NCBI RefSeq assembly: GCF_900197595.1
Contig: NZ_FZLO01000001.1
Span: 620,001 to 684,000, forward strand
Source of the DNA: Scatolibacter rhodanostii
GTDB taxonomy: Bacteria; Bacillota; Clostridia; Oscillospirales; Acutalibacteraceae
Direction of reading: 5' to 3'
DNA length: 64,000 nt
Below are positions 46,951 to 56,651 of the stretch, piece by piece. The notes below the pieces were generated by a model that searched no databases, was not told the DNA's origin, and saw only the letters and a list, made by a program, of their open reading frames with translations. The position numbers and the translations under genes are program-made. The number at the start of each line of letters is the position of its first letter. Within the stretch, counting starts at the first letter, position 1.

Positions 46951-46984
46951 AAAAGCACCCTCTGCCTCGCAAAGAGTGCTTTTT
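46951..46984 (-). terminator. Intercistronic hairpin between mltG and the U32 gene
   Basis: AAAAGCACCCTC pairs with the complement of AAGAGTGCTTTT with one G-T pair. The T tract is better on the plus strand, so it is at most partial attenuation on the operon strand. Confidence 0.35.
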
Positions 46985-46994
46985 GTTTTTTCGC

Positions 46995-48302
46995 TTATAG
47001 CAACCCTGCTAACTCTAAATTGACTTGATGCTCTTCAGCGGTCTGTGCATAGAAGGCTTCACCTTCTGCACTATGACAGAAATACAGATAACTTCCATAT
47101 TCTTCGTTTGGCATCAGCGCTGCTTTTATTGCATCTGTACCCGGATTACAAATTGGTCCTGCCGGCAAGCCTTGAACCTCATAGGTGTTATAACTACTTG
47201 TATATCCCTCTGGTGCATCTGCTTTTGTATGGTAAGGATAAAAAGTTGTCGAATCACAATCTAACGTATAAATGTCATAATCCGCACCAAAATTCAATCG
47301 ATTATGAAGAACCGCAGATACTTTATACATATCATCGACATTTGCCGCTTCACGTTGAATGATAGATGCTAATCTCATCACTTCATCAAGCGTATATCCA
47401 GACTCTTCTATCTTAGAATTTAAAAATTTAATCTTTTCCGAATAATTTCCTAAAAGTTTTTGCACTACATCACTTGGATCGGATTTTTCGTATAAGAAAT
47501 AGGTATCTGGATACAAGTAACCTTCCAGCAAATAATAACGATCTGCTAAATTGTTAATTTTACGTATCTCAGGATAGGTGTCAGATTGATATTTTGCTAA
47601 CTTAACTTCATCCAAAAAGTCTTGTGCTGAACAGACATTATTTTCTTCCAATAGATTTGCTATATCTGTAACATTGCTGCCTTCTACAATAGTAATAGTC
47701 GCTACGGCTGCTTCTTCACCAGATATTAAATTATCAATAATTTCTTGATAATCCATATTTGTTTTGAGTTTATGCGTGCCTGCTCGCACATACTCAAGAT
47801 CATCTGATGCTGTAATTTTAAAATACAATTGGAAAAATTCTTCTTCATCGATAGCGCCTTTTTCTTGTAAAAGAGTAGCAAGCTGATCAACAGTAACATT
47901 TTCAGGAATTTCAATATCCACAAAATTTTCTTGCTGCCTGTTTTTTGCTAAAAAATCATAGGCACCGTCAGATAAATACCCTCCTAAACTCAAGGAAAGT
48001 AAAATGACCATAATAAGCCAAACAAAAGAAAATACTCTTTTGTTCTTACCAGCTTTAATCTTATTTCTTTTTTTATGTGCCTTTTTCTCTTGCTTCTTTT
48101 CTGCTTCAGAATAATGTTGACGACCATAGGATTGCTGTATGGGCATTGGTCCATTGTCTGAAGAGTGAATTGCACGCATAGGGCCGGTCGCCATTTGCTC
48201 GTCTGTTAGATTTAACTTGAAATTTTCAGTTGTCGGTCTTTTGGGTGCATTTTCTAGATATCTACCCGAATTGGGACCTGTGTTACCCTGATTCTCATTC
48301 AT
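46995..48302 (-). CDS. mltG: Endolytic murein transglycosylase MltG
   Basis: A 435-residue membrane-anchored lytic transglycosylase that cuts nascent glycan strands. About 90 cytoplasmic residues, ending in a Lys-rich stretch, precede one membrane helix (90-111). A LysM-like domain follows (IPENVTVDQLATLLQEKGAI), then the YceG catalytic domain with EGYLYPDTYFL, IIQREAANVDDM (catalytic Glu) and GLPAGPICNPG. AAAGGAT precedes the ATG. The long cytoplasmic tail resembles that of other Firmicutes. Confidence 0.94.
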   Translation of the reverse strand: MNENQGNTGPNSGRYLENAPKRPTTENFKLNLTDEQMATGPMRAIHSSDNGPMPIQQSYGRQHYSEAEKKQEKKAHKKRNKIKAGKNKRVFSFVWLIMVILLSLSLGGYLSDGAYDFLAKNRQQENFVDIEIPENVTVDQLATLLQEKGAIDEEEFFQLYFKITASDDLEYVRAGTHKLKTNMDYQEIIDNLISGEEAAVATITIVEGSNVTDIANLLEENNVCSAQDFLDEVKLAKYQSDTYPEIRKINNLADRYYLLEGYLYPDTYFLYEKSDPSDVVQKLLGNYSEKIKFLNSKIEESGYTLDEVMRLASIIQREAANVDDMYKVSAVLHNRLNFGADYDIYTLDCDSTTFYPYHTKADAPEGYTSSYNTYEVQGLPAGPICNPGTDAIKAALMPNEEYGSYLYFCHSAEGEAFYAQTAEEHQVNLELAGLL

Positions 48303-48304
48303 AT

Positions 48305-48880
48305 TTATAATCCTTTCACAGTCATCACTTTTTTATCAGTCAAAACCATGTTAACTCTTTGATCAAATGTATTAACAGGCAGAGAATCTGATAACAGCTC
48401 ATCATAGCAAAAACCAATTGAAAAAATCTTGTGTAACGCTAAAAAGCGGTCATAATATCCTTTGCCATAGCCCAATCGAAAACCTTCTTCGGTGAAAGAG
48501 AGACCTGGCACAATACAAATAGATGTCTCTTTTACTGGTTTTTGTTCCGCTTGTGCTGGGTTCGGTTCCAAAACGCCAAACTCGCTTTTCACCAGTTTAG
48601 ATTTATCTGTAACCAAATAGAACTGCATCTCAGCACTATTGGGCGGACAATAAGGGCTTAAGACTTCTTTTCCGTCTTTCATTGCGCAGTTCCATATCCA
48701 TTCTGTGTCTACTTCTTCTTGTTTACTCATATAAAGAAAAATCTGCTCTGCATTTTGATAGGCAGGCAATTCTGTAAAGGCTTTAGCGATAGCTCTATCT
48801 TTTTCAAGCTTAAACTCTATGTTTTTTCGCTTTGCCCGCAGAATTTTTCGCAGTTCTACCTTCTGTTCACTTACGGACAT
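48305..48880 (-). CDS. 5-formyltetrahydrofolate cyclo-ligase
   Basis: A 191-residue enzyme that uses ATP to turn 5-formyl-THF into 5,10-methenyl-THF. It has the N-terminal KVELRKILRAKRKN basic segment, VPGLSFTEEGFRLGYGKGYYDRFL (substrate and ATP loop) near 130-153, and the C-terminal FDQRVNMVLTD. It overlaps the DJ-1 gene by 10 bases and ends 3 bp before mltG. Confidence 0.94.
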   Translation of the reverse strand: MSVSEQKVELRKILRAKRKNIEFKLEKDRAIAKAFTELPAYQNAEQIFLYMSKQEEVDTEWIWNCAMKDGKEVLSPYCPPNSAEMQFYLVTDKSKLVKSEFGVLEPNPAQAEQKPVKETSICIVPGLSFTEEGFRLGYGKGYYDRFLALHKIFSIGFCYDELLSDSLPVNTFDQRVNMVLTDKKVMTVKGL

Positions 48881-49413
48881 TGAACGCTCTCCCTGATTCT
48901 ATCTGCCGTTTTTAATGTTGTGAGTGCTTCTAGAATCTTTAGTCCAAAGTCAAGAGAAACACCCATACCTTTTGCTGTAATAATCTGTCCGTCGCGACAA
49001 ACAGATTCCTCTGACAGCAAAGCACCCTTCAAGTCTTTTTGAAAATCAGGATGTGCTGTTGCTTGCTTGCCTTTTAATAATCCTAGATGGCCTAAAATCG
49101 AAGGAGCTGCACAGATAGCCGCCAATAAAACTTGGTTTTCGACACAATAGGCTATCGCAGACTGCACTACTGGCGAATTCTCTAGATTTTTAGTGCCCGG
49201 CATCCCACCCGGCAAAATAACGGCTTGTATACTTTCATTTAAATGAACCTGAGTTTCATCAATATCGGTTGTCACCGGAATATCATGTGAACCGTAAATC
49301 ACACGGCTGCCAATCCCCACTGTTTGTGTAGGAATACCGACACGGCGCAGAACATCTACGGCTGCCAGCGCTTCAATTTCTTCAAAGCCATTGGCTAAAA
49401 ATACATATACCAT
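48871..49413 (-). CDS. DJ-1/PfpI family protein
   Basis: A 180-residue protein of the DJ-1/ThiJ fold, related to YajL. The nucleophile elbow is AAICAAPSIL with its Cys near residue 100, the partner Glu is in NGFEEIEA near 12, and GGMPG is conserved. Members act as glyoxalase or deglycase-like enzymes or chaperones; which applies is unclear. Coupled by overlap to the folate gene downstream and 3 bp after tmk. Confidence 0.88.
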   Translation of the reverse strand: MVYVFLANGFEEIEALAAVDVLRRVGIPTQTVGIGSRVIYGSHDIPVTTDIDETQVHLNESIQAVILPGGMPGTKNLENSPVVQSAIAYCVENQVLLAAICAAPSILGHLGLLKGKQATAHPDFQKDLKGALLSEESVCRDGQIITAKGMGVSLDFGLKILEALTTLKTADRIRESVQCP

Positions 49414-49416
49414 ATA

Positions 49417-50103
49417 CTATTCTCCTATCTTTTCAAACATTGTCAAGATTTTAGATTTAATTTCTTTGTGAATGGATTCTATACTCTTTGGCACATTATC
49501 ATCAGCACAGTGAATTACCTGCCAATTTAATTTTTGAGCCGCATAGCGAGCACTTACTGCGGATTCCTCCAAAAAGTTCAAGTCTCTTTCATGAATATCC
49601 TTGCGAGATTCGTCTCCCTGATATCGACCTGACATCAATTTTTGTGAAACCGAAATTGGCATATCCAAAAAAATGACCATATCAGGTTTTGGCAATTCCA
49701 TTTTATTATATTCAAAATCCTCTAACCAATCAATATACTCGTCCCACTTGTTTGTAGGCAGCTTGCCTAACTGATAAATCATATTAGAAGTCACATATCG
49801 ATCAGCAATCACCAAAGCATCTGATTCATAATTTTGTTTCCAATCTGTGTGAAAGCTCGCAAAACGATCAACTGCATAAAAAGCACTTGCCGCATATGGA
49901 TTCACACTCGATGCTGACTGACCAAACTCACCGGCCAGATACATTTTTACCAACGATGAGCTAGGTGAGCTGTAATTGGGAAAAGAAATCTTTCGGACAG
50001 CTATTTTATCTTGCAAAAGACTCTCAACCAGCATTTCAGTTTGCGTACCTTTACCGCTGCCATCTAGTCCTTCAATGACAACCAGTTTTCCGTTTTGTAA
50101 CAT
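49417..50103 (-). CDS. tmk: Thymidylate kinase
   Basis: A 228-residue dTMP kinase. P-loop EGLDGSGKGTQ near residue 11, DRF in AVDRFASF and the DRY motif in ADRYVTSN near 102, and a lid region MSGRYQGDESRKD. It makes dTDP for DNA synthesis. AAAGGAAG precedes the ATG. It is the first gene of a five-gene leftward operon; its leader is about 195 nt. Confidence 0.93.
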   Translation of the reverse strand: MLQNGKLVVIEGLDGSGKGTQTEMLVESLLQDKIAVRKISFPNYSSPSSSLVKMYLAGEFGQSASSVNPYAASAFYAVDRFASFHTDWKQNYESDALVIADRYVTSNMIYQLGKLPTNKWDEYIDWLEDFEYNKMELPKPDMVIFLDMPISVSQKLMSGRYQGDESRKDIHERDLNFLEESAVSARYAAQKLNWQVIHCADDNVPKSIESIHKEIKSKILTMFEKIGE

Positions 50104-50312
50104 TTCTTCCTTTTACCTTCCGCTTTCAATCTATCTTCGTTCTTCAATCTGCCAAACAAATAAATTAAAATGACAGCTAGCTGTTTGGCTCTTTTTCAGC
50201 TCAAGAGCAACCGTGAGTACTTGTACAATTTTTGTGTGCAATCAAAAACAAGGGCAATACTCCCTAGAGGCTTTACATTTTCAATTCTTTTCATTTTGAT
50301 TTTTATTATAGC
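50104..50312 (-). promoter_or_regulatory. Promoter and unexplained 195-nt leader of the tmk operon
   Basis: On the minus strand an extended -10, TGCTATAAT (50313-50305), lies about 200 bases before tmk. The leader contains a GCTCTT/AAGAGC hairpin and a CAGCTAGCTG palindrome. I recognise no riboswitch or small RNA. From 50313 to 50450 I see only AT-rich sequence and no gene. Confidence 0.4.
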
Positions 50313-50450
50313 AGATTTTTATTCAAGTTAAAAGAGATAATTCAAAAAAACAAAATGCTTGTTTTTATTCGTATAGAAATGCTCTTAGGCTTTTGTATTT
50401 GCCTATTCTACATTCTAATGATTTTTATTGCTAAACTGTTACAAAGTAAA

Positions 50451-50481
50451 AAGCGATTGCAAAATTCGTCTGCAACCGCTT
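50451..50481 (-). terminator. Terminator of the ABC exporter gene
   Basis: On the minus strand AAGCGGTTGCA pairs with TGCAATCGCTT (one G-T pair) and is followed by TTTTAC, 35 bp after the stop codon. Confidence 0.75.
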
Positions 50482-50515
50482 CTTACTCTATTTCAGTGAT
50501 AAAAGCTATCTTAAT

Positions 50516-53146
50516 TTATTCGCTTCTAAGCGCGATAACCGGATCTTTTTTGGCTGCTACTTTTGAGGGGAATAGCCCTGCTAATACTGTCAGAAAGATG
50601 CTAATCAGAATCAATCCCACTCCTCCGTAAAACGGTAGTGAAGCAATCGTTGCAATTCCTGTAATATTCTGAATGATAGCATTAATGGGGATATTGAGCA
50701 GCAATGTTGTTCCAATACCGAGCAATCCCGAAACCAAACCTACAATTAATGTTTCTGCATTAAACACACGGGAAATATCTCGTTTTGATGCACCGATTGA
50801 ACGGAGAATACCAATTTCTTTTGTTCTCTCTAAAACAGAAATATAGGTGATAATTCCAATCATAATGGAAGAAACAACCAGTGAGATTGCCACAAATGCA
50901 ATCAAAACATAGGTGATGATATTGATAATTGAGCTTACCGACGACATCATCATACCCACAATATCGGTATAAGCAATCATATATTCTTCTCGGCCGGCCT
51001 CTTTTTGCTTAGTATTATAATCTTGAATCTCTGTTTTCATCAACTCTTTCGATTCAAAATCTTTTAGATAAAGTTGAATCATACTTGGACTCTCGAGGTC
51101 AGCAACCTGAAGAATTTTCATGTTACCGTCATAGGTCGCCTTGTTTTGATTACTCATTTGCTGCGTGAATAACGCTATAATCTCTTCTTCTGCCATTCCC
51201 TGCAGCATTTGTGTAGTTTGAGCCTGTTCTTCTTGCGGCATAGTGGCTATATACGCATTAATTTCGTCCATTGTAAGAGGCTTTTCTTCTGTTTGAAAAG
51301 CTTTGCCGGTAAACACATCTGTATCTGGATTCGCTTTTTGCTCTTTAACAATTTCAGATTCGTTAGTTTCGTCAATAATATACTGAGTCAGCTCATTGGT
51401 ATAACCGATAAATCCTGTATTTTGAGGCAAATTCGAATTTTCTTTTGGTCTGATAATACCACTGATTTTAATCGGCAACCCGTTATCGACTATTTCTTTC
51501 ATTCGAATTGTATTGTCACTTTGATCAATCCACATTCCATTTACTTTTTCGTATCGGTCGGTATTTTGAATCAATTTAAATTCTAAATCAAGAATTTCGT
51601 TCATGGTAAAAGAAGAGACCTCTGATTTATCACTTTCTTCTATCTTTTCACCTTTTTTCAATTTGTCCATCATGTCTTCTAATTCAGAAGAATCGAGCAA
51701 ATCGAGAGAATAAAGAAGCATATCAGAAACTTTATTGTTCTCATCTACCATGAATACCACTTCATTCTTGCTCGTCGGCCACTGGCCTTGCAGTATGTCA
51801 TATTGAGATTCTAACAGTTCTTGATTCCCTAACAGTTCTTGCCATGACTCGGTGCCAAAAAGCGAACGCATATCGCTACCTGCACCAGCACTAGCACTAG
51901 CATTGCCAAAGCCGATATCTTCTAATACCTGACTTGGATTCACTTGTAAAAGTCCATCAGAAGTATCAGCTCGAAACAATTGAAGGTCAATGGGATATCC
52001 ATATTTTACTGAAGATGTGAGCTCTTTCATTTCACGTCCATCTTCACTTTCAAAATAAGATTTAAACTGCTTTAAATCATTCTTTGTGACTTGTGCTGTC
52101 ATAGATTTCATCATGCTAGTCATGGAATCATTGGCGTAGATTTTACCGTCGTCTGTTCTTTCCTCTTCTCCCATCATCTCTTGAAACATGGTTTCAAGAC
52201 CAGACAAATCAGTTGCCTGACTCTCAATTGAAATCGGATAAGAGGACAATGTATCCGATTCAATGCTTGAAATATAGGCTTGCATTCCACTTGATAACGA
52301 CAAAATTAAAGCTATTCCGATAATGCCGATGCTACCTGCAAAACTCGTTAAAAAGGTTCGTCCTTTTTTGGTCATCAAGTTATTTAGACTGAGTGAAAGA
52401 GCCGTAAAAAATGACATTGAGACTTTTTTACGCTGTTTCTTCGATGCATTTTCTTTTTTTACATTTTCTGTGTACGGATTGGAATCATCCAAAAGATTAC
52501 CGTCTAAAAGGCGAATAATTCTGGTGGAATATTGCTCTGCCAGCTCTGGGTTGTGTGTAACCATGATAACGAGATGATCTTTTGCAATTTCCTTGAGCAA
52601 TTCCATAATTTGAACACTTGTTTCTGAATCAAGTGCTCCTGTTGGTTCATCTGCCAAAAGAATTTCAGGGTTGTTGACAAGGGCACGGGCGATTGCCACC
52701 CTTTGCATTTGTCCCCCAGACATTTGATTTGGCTTTTTATGGAGTTGATCACCCAAGCCTACTTTTTGCAGAACTTCTGTTGCTCTCTTCCGGCGTTCAT
52801 CTTTCGAGATACCACCTAGTGTCAACGCCAATTCCACATTTGCTAAAACGGTTTGATGAGGAATTAAGTTGTAGTTCTGAAAAACAAAGCCAATTGAATG
52901 GTTACGGTAATTATCCCAATCTTTGTCTTTATACTCTTTTGTTGAAACACCACTAATAAAAAGATCTCCGCTTGTATAGCGATCGAGTCCGCCGATAATG
53001 TTGAGCAGTGTTGTTTTTCCGCAACCAGACTGACCTAAAACAGAAACAAATTCACTTTCTCTAAACGTAAGCGTAATACCCTTGAGTGCTTCAACTTTTG
53101 TATTGCCCGCTTCATATTCCTTGATAATATTTTCTAATTTGAGCAT
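50516..53146 (-). CDS. MacB-like ABC transporter, fused ATPase and FtsX-type permease
   Basis: An 876-residue single-chain exporter component. The N-terminal ATPase (about 1-225) has GQSGCGKTTLLN, the signature [15 protein letters not shown] and LLADEPTGALDS. After a Lys-rich linker a membrane helix near 275-300 leads to a large extracytoplasmic domain (about 305-740). Three more helices (about 745-870) form the FtsX-type core with RTKEIGILRSIGASKRDI. Such proteins move peptides or lipids or work as mechanotransmitters. The start at 53146 lies after AGGAAGGA. No partner membrane-fusion protein is adjacent. Confidence 0.9.
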   Translation of the reverse strand: MLKLENIIKEYEAGNTKVEALKGITLTFRESEFVSVLGQSGCGKTTLLNIIGGLDRYTSGDLFISGVSTKEYKDKDWDNYRNHSIGFVFQNYNLIPHQTVLANVELALTLGGISKDERRKRATEVLQKVGLGDQLHKKPNQMSGGQMQRVAIARALVNNPEILLADEPTGALDSETSVQIMELLKEIAKDHLVIMVTHNPELAEQYSTRIIRLLDGNLLDDSNPYTENVKKENASKKQRKKVSMSFFTALSLSLNNLMTKKGRTFLTSFAGSIGIIGIALILSLSSGMQAYISSIESDTLSSYPISIESQATDLSGLETMFQEMMGEEERTDDGKIYANDSMTSMMKSMTAQVTKNDLKQFKSYFESEDGREMKELTSSVKYGYPIDLQLFRADTSDGLLQVNPSQVLEDIGFGNASASAGAGSDMRSLFGTESWQELLGNQELLESQYDILQGQWPTSKNEVVFMVDENNKVSDMLLYSLDLLDSSELEDMMDKLKKGEKIEESDKSEVSSFTMNEILDLEFKLIQNTDRYEKVNGMWIDQSDNTIRMKEIVDNGLPIKISGIIRPKENSNLPQNTGFIGYTNELTQYIIDETNESEIVKEQKANPDTDVFTGKAFQTEEKPLTMDEINAYIATMPQEEQAQTTQMLQGMAEEEIIALFTQQMSNQNKATYDGNMKILQVADLESPSMIQLYLKDFESKELMKTEIQDYNTKQKEAGREEYMIAYTDIVGMMMSSVSSIINIITYVLIAFVAISLVVSSIMIGIITYISVLERTKEIGILRSIGASKRDISRVFNAETLIVGLVSGLLGIGTTLLLNIPINAIIQNITGIATIASLPFYGGVGLILISIFLTVLAGLFPSKVAAKKDPVIALRSE

Positions 53147-53367
53147 TTGCCGGATCCTTCCTCTTATATAAAATCTATGAATTAAGATTATCACACATTG
53201 ATGAAGACACTATGAATGTTTTATAAATTTATTTATTATTTTTTGTTGGATTCACTGTATTTTCAAACATTTAAACAGCTTTGCATTCCCCTTTTTGTTG
53301 CTTAATCACTGAATATTTATTATGTTGTCCTCTAATTAAGATACTGTTCATTTCCGATAAAAAAGCT

Positions 53368-53403
53368 ATAACAGGTGAACGAAACTCTCGCTCACCTGTT
53401 AGT
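53368..53403 (-). terminator. Terminator of the aminotransferase gene
   Basis: AACAGGTGA (53370-53378) and TCACCTGTT (53392-53400) pair, followed on the minus strand by ATAGC and six T residues. The remaining gap to the ABC gene holds no further feature. Confidence 0.85.
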
Positions 53404-53422
53404 ATAAAAGAATCTATGTGTT

Positions 53423-54697
53423 TTATCCTAATAATTTTTCTGCTGCTGCCATTTTTATTGCTGTACACAACACTTGAACCGCCTGATTTAATTCATTCAT
53501 TGGAGGGAATGTTGGCGCAATTCTAATATTAGTATCTTTAGCATCTTTGCCATAAGGAAATGCAGAACCAGCGGCTGTCAATACAACACCTGCATTCTTG
53601 CATAGCTCTACCACTCTTGAGGCACAGCCTTCCATTACATCAAGATTAATGAAATAGCCACCGTTTGGTTCATTCCAATGAGCAATACCCAGCTCACCAA
53701 GTTCTTCCGCAAACTTCCACTGCACAAGCTGAAATTTCGGTGCTAAAATTTCTCTATGCTGCTCCATTACTTTGTAAATGCCATCAGCATTCTTAAAATA
53801 TTTAACATGGCGAAGCTGATTAACTTTGTCGGGACCAATTGTTTGAAAACTTAAGCGTTTTTGAATCTCTTTGAGATTATTATCACTCATGCCCATGGCC
53901 GCAACACCGGCACCAGGCAAAGAAATTTTAGAGGTTGATGCAAAGTAGAAAACTTGATCCTCTGTTCCGTTTTGCAAACACTCATCATACAGATTGAGAA
54001 GCATATCAGGTGTATCTGAAAGATGATGAACACAATAAGCGTTATCCCAGAAAAGTCTGAAATCTTTGGCCGCAGGTTTTAGTTTAGCAAACCGTCTTAC
54101 TGTTTCATCTGAAAAAGTAAGGCCTGTCGGATTACCATATTTGGGCACACACCAACAACCTTTTATAGATTCATCCGCTTCCACTAATCGCTCAATTTCA
54201 TCCATATCAGGTCCCGTTTCAAGCATTTGAATCGGAATCAATTCAAATCCAAAAAACTCTGTTACGGCAAAGTGACGGTCATACCCCGGTGCTGGACAAA
54301 GAAACTTAATATTTTCTTGCTGTGACCAAGGTTTGCAATCGCTATAGCCATGTGTAAAACCTTGTGAAACGGCATCATACATCATTTGTAAGCTCGAATT
54401 ATTGCCCAGCACAATATTGCCGGCTGGTATTCCCATTAATTCTCCAAAAATTGCGCGCATTTCAGGCAGGCCATTCCAGCCACCATAGTTACGGATATCA
54501 TCACCGTTTGCCAGTTCAAACTCATCTTCTGGTGAAAGAGTTTCTAACAAACCGCTGACAAGGTCGAGCTGATCACGGCAAGGCTTGCCTCTAGTCATAT
54601 TTAGCGAAAGCTTCTGCGTGCAATAATGATCATATTGTGTTTTAGCTTCCTCATACATATTTTTTAGCTCAGCCGGATTCATTTCATCTAACCTCAT
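53423..54697 (-). CDS. PLP-dependent aminotransferase, aspartate aminotransferase Ic-like
   Basis: A 424-residue fold-type I aminotransferase. The PLP lysine is in STSKISLPGAG near residue 235; WDNAYCVHH is the PLP ring-binding Asp-x-x-Tyr segment; NPTGLTFS and the C-terminal RIAPTFPP (substrate carboxylate Arg) are also present. RGKPC near residue 37 and the overall layout suit the PF12897 group annotated as aspartate aminotransferase-like. Substrate is uncertain. The ATG at 54697 follows GGGGG by 8 nt; a GTG 15 codons upstream is rejected. Confidence 0.88.
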   Translation of the reverse strand: MRLDEMNPAELKNMYEEAKTQYDHYCTQKLSLNMTRGKPCRDQLDLVSGLLETLSPEDEFELANGDDIRNYGGWNGLPEMRAIFGELMGIPAGNIVLGNNSSLQMMYDAVSQGFTHGYSDCKPWSQQENIKFLCPAPGYDRHFAVTEFFGFELIPIQMLETGPDMDEIERLVEADESIKGCWCVPKYGNPTGLTFSDETVRRFAKLKPAAKDFRLFWDNAYCVHHLSDTPDMLLNLYDECLQNGTEDQVFYFASTSKISLPGAGVAAMGMSDNNLKEIQKRLSFQTIGPDKVNQLRHVKYFKNADGIYKVMEQHREILAPKFQLVQWKFAEELGELGIAHWNEPNGGYFINLDVMEGCASRVVELCKNAGVVLTAAGSAFPYGKDAKDTNIRIAPTFPPMNELNQAVQVLCTAIKMAAAEKLLG

Positions 54698-54900
54698 TCC
54701 ATTTACCCCCGTTAACATTATGAATACAAAATCAAAATTCACTTCATTTATCTGTTTTAAACTTCCTATATTTTAATCTATTTCAATTTCAAATGCAAGT
54801 TTAATTTTTAAATCCTGCAAAAATATCATATTCAACAAATATTTATATGTGAGTGAATTTCTCTGTGGCATTTTTACAATATATTCATAGCAACTGATAA

Positions 54901-54946
54901 AAAAACCGCTGTATGAAAATTTTTCAACTTTCATACAGCAGTTTTT
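54901..54946 (-). terminator. Terminator of the gltX-glnS operon
   Basis: GCTGTATGAAA and its complement, with flanking A and T tracts, directly after the glnS stop on the minus strand. Confidence 0.9.
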
Positions 54947-54952
54947 ATTCTA

Positions 54953-56638
54953 TTAGGTTCCTGGTTTAAAGCCGTCTTTTAGCTTCACTGAGCGATTAAA
55001 TACCAAATGGTCTGGCTTGCTGTCTTTGTTGTCGACACAAAAATAACCTTGGCGCATAAACTGGAAGCTTTCACCTTGTTTGGCTTCTTTTAAGCCTGCT
55101 TCTACCTTGCAATTTGTAAGTTCCTGCAAAGAATCATGATTAATATAATCAAGGAAATTGCCTTCTTCTGGGTTCTCAACTGTAAATAAATTGTCATACA
55201 GACGAATGGTTGCATCCAGTGCATTATTGGCATCAACCCAGTGAATCGTGCTTTTCACTTTGCGTCCGTCTGCGGCATTTCCTCCACGAGAGTTTTCATC
55301 GTACTCTGCATAGACTTCTATAACCTTGCCGCTTTCATCTTTTTTACAACCTGTACATTTTACAATATAAGTTGTCTTCAAGCGAACTTCATTGCCGGGG
55401 AAAAGTCGAAAATACTTTTTCACTGGCTCTTCCATGAAATCTTCTGATTCAATCCAAAGTTCGCGGCTGAATGTAACTGTTCTGGTGCCGTCTTCTGGCT
55501 TGTTCGGGTTATTTTCTACTTCAAACTCCTCGGTTTTCCCTTCGGGATAGTTGGTGATAATCAGCTTAATGGGATCTAAAACGCCCATTACACGGTAGGC
55601 ATTGGTATTCAAATCTTCACGCAGGCAGTATTCCAAAAACGCATACTCAACGGTACTGTTTACCTTAGACACACCGTTTCTCTCGCTGAAATTTCGAATA
55701 GAGGTTGGCGTATAGCCACGGCGGCGAAGTCCACAAATTGTCGGCATTCTTGGGTCATCCCAACCGCTTACTAGACCATCTTCAACCAATGCACGAAGTT
55801 TTCTCTTGCTCATGACGGTGTTATTGATTCCCAATCTGGCAAATTCAATCTGACGAGGTTTGCCTGGCAGGGTAACATTCTGAATCACCCAATCGTAGAA
55901 AGGACGATGATCTTCAAACTCTAGTGAACAAAGAGAATGGGTAATTTTTTCCATCGCATCTTCAAACGGATGTGCATAGTCATACATGGGGTAAATACAC
56001 CATTTGTCACCCGTGCGGTGGTGCTTCATATGATTAATGCGATAAATAACTGGGTCACGCATATTGAAGTTGCCCGAAGCCAAATCAATTTTTGCTCTCA
56101 ACGTCATTTTGCCGTTTTCAAACTCACCATCACGCATTCTTTTGAACAAATTTAAGCTTTCTTCTTTGGGGCGGTCACGATAGGGGCTGGTTGCCGGTGT
56201 GCTTAAATCGCCACGCATTTCACGCATCTGATCCGGTGTCAGTTCACAGACATAAGCAAGGCCTTTTTCAATGAGTTCGATAGCGCCCTCATACATGGCT
56301 TCAAAATAGTCAGAAGCATAGTAGAATCGGTCATCCCAATTGTAACCTAACCACTTGATATCTTCTTGAATGGCATCGACATATTCGACATCTTCTTTGG
56401 TCGGGTTGGTGTCGTCCATACGCAGATTGCAAATACCGCCGAAACGCTCTGCTGTGCCGAAATCCACATAAATTGCCTTGGCATGGCCGATATGCAGATA
56501 GCCATTCGGTTCAGGTGGAAAACGAGTATGAACCTGTTTTCCCTCACAACGTCCGCCATCTTTTAATTCTTCTACAATAATATCATCAATAAAGGAAGTA
56601 GTTTTGATTTCCTCAAGTCCTTTTAACTCCTCACTCAT
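54953..56638 (-). CDS. glnS: Glutaminyl-tRNA synthetase
   Basis: A 561-residue class I synthetase. PPEPNGYLHIGHAKA gives the HIGH motif near residue 50, and VMSKRKL the KMSKS equivalent near 275. The two C-terminal anticodon-binding beta barrels are present (about 345-555). It charges tRNA-Gln directly, so this organism need not rely wholly on the Glu-tRNA-Gln amidotransferase route. AAAGGAG precedes the ATG; it starts 13 bp after gltX. Confidence 0.96.
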   Translation of the reverse strand: MSEELKGLEEIKTTSFIDDIIVEELKDGGRCEGKQVHTRFPPEPNGYLHIGHAKAIYVDFGTAERFGGICNLRMDDTNPTKEDVEYVDAIQEDIKWLGYNWDDRFYYASDYFEAMYEGAIELIEKGLAYVCELTPDQMREMRGDLSTPATSPYRDRPKEESLNLFKRMRDGEFENGKMTLRAKIDLASGNFNMRDPVIYRINHMKHHRTGDKWCIYPMYDYAHPFEDAMEKITHSLCSLEFEDHRPFYDWVIQNVTLPGKPRQIEFARLGINNTVMSKRKLRALVEDGLVSGWDDPRMPTICGLRRRGYTPTSIRNFSERNGVSKVNSTVEYAFLEYCLREDLNTNAYRVMGVLDPIKLIITNYPEGKTEEFEVENNPNKPEDGTRTVTFSRELWIESEDFMEEPVKKYFRLFPGNEVRLKTTYIVKCTGCKKDESGKVIEVYAEYDENSRGGNAADGRKVKSTIHWVDANNALDATIRLYDNLFTVENPEEGNFLDYINHDSLQELTNCKVEAGLKEAKQGESFQFMRQGYFCVDNKDSKPDHLVFNRSVKLKDGFKPGT

Positions 56639-56651
56639 ACTCCATGCTCCT

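Noticed and set aside
50355-50630. 91-codon ORF with a hydrophobic N-terminus
   Set aside because: It reads through the exporter terminator and into the antisense of its conserved C-terminal helices; no ribosome site.
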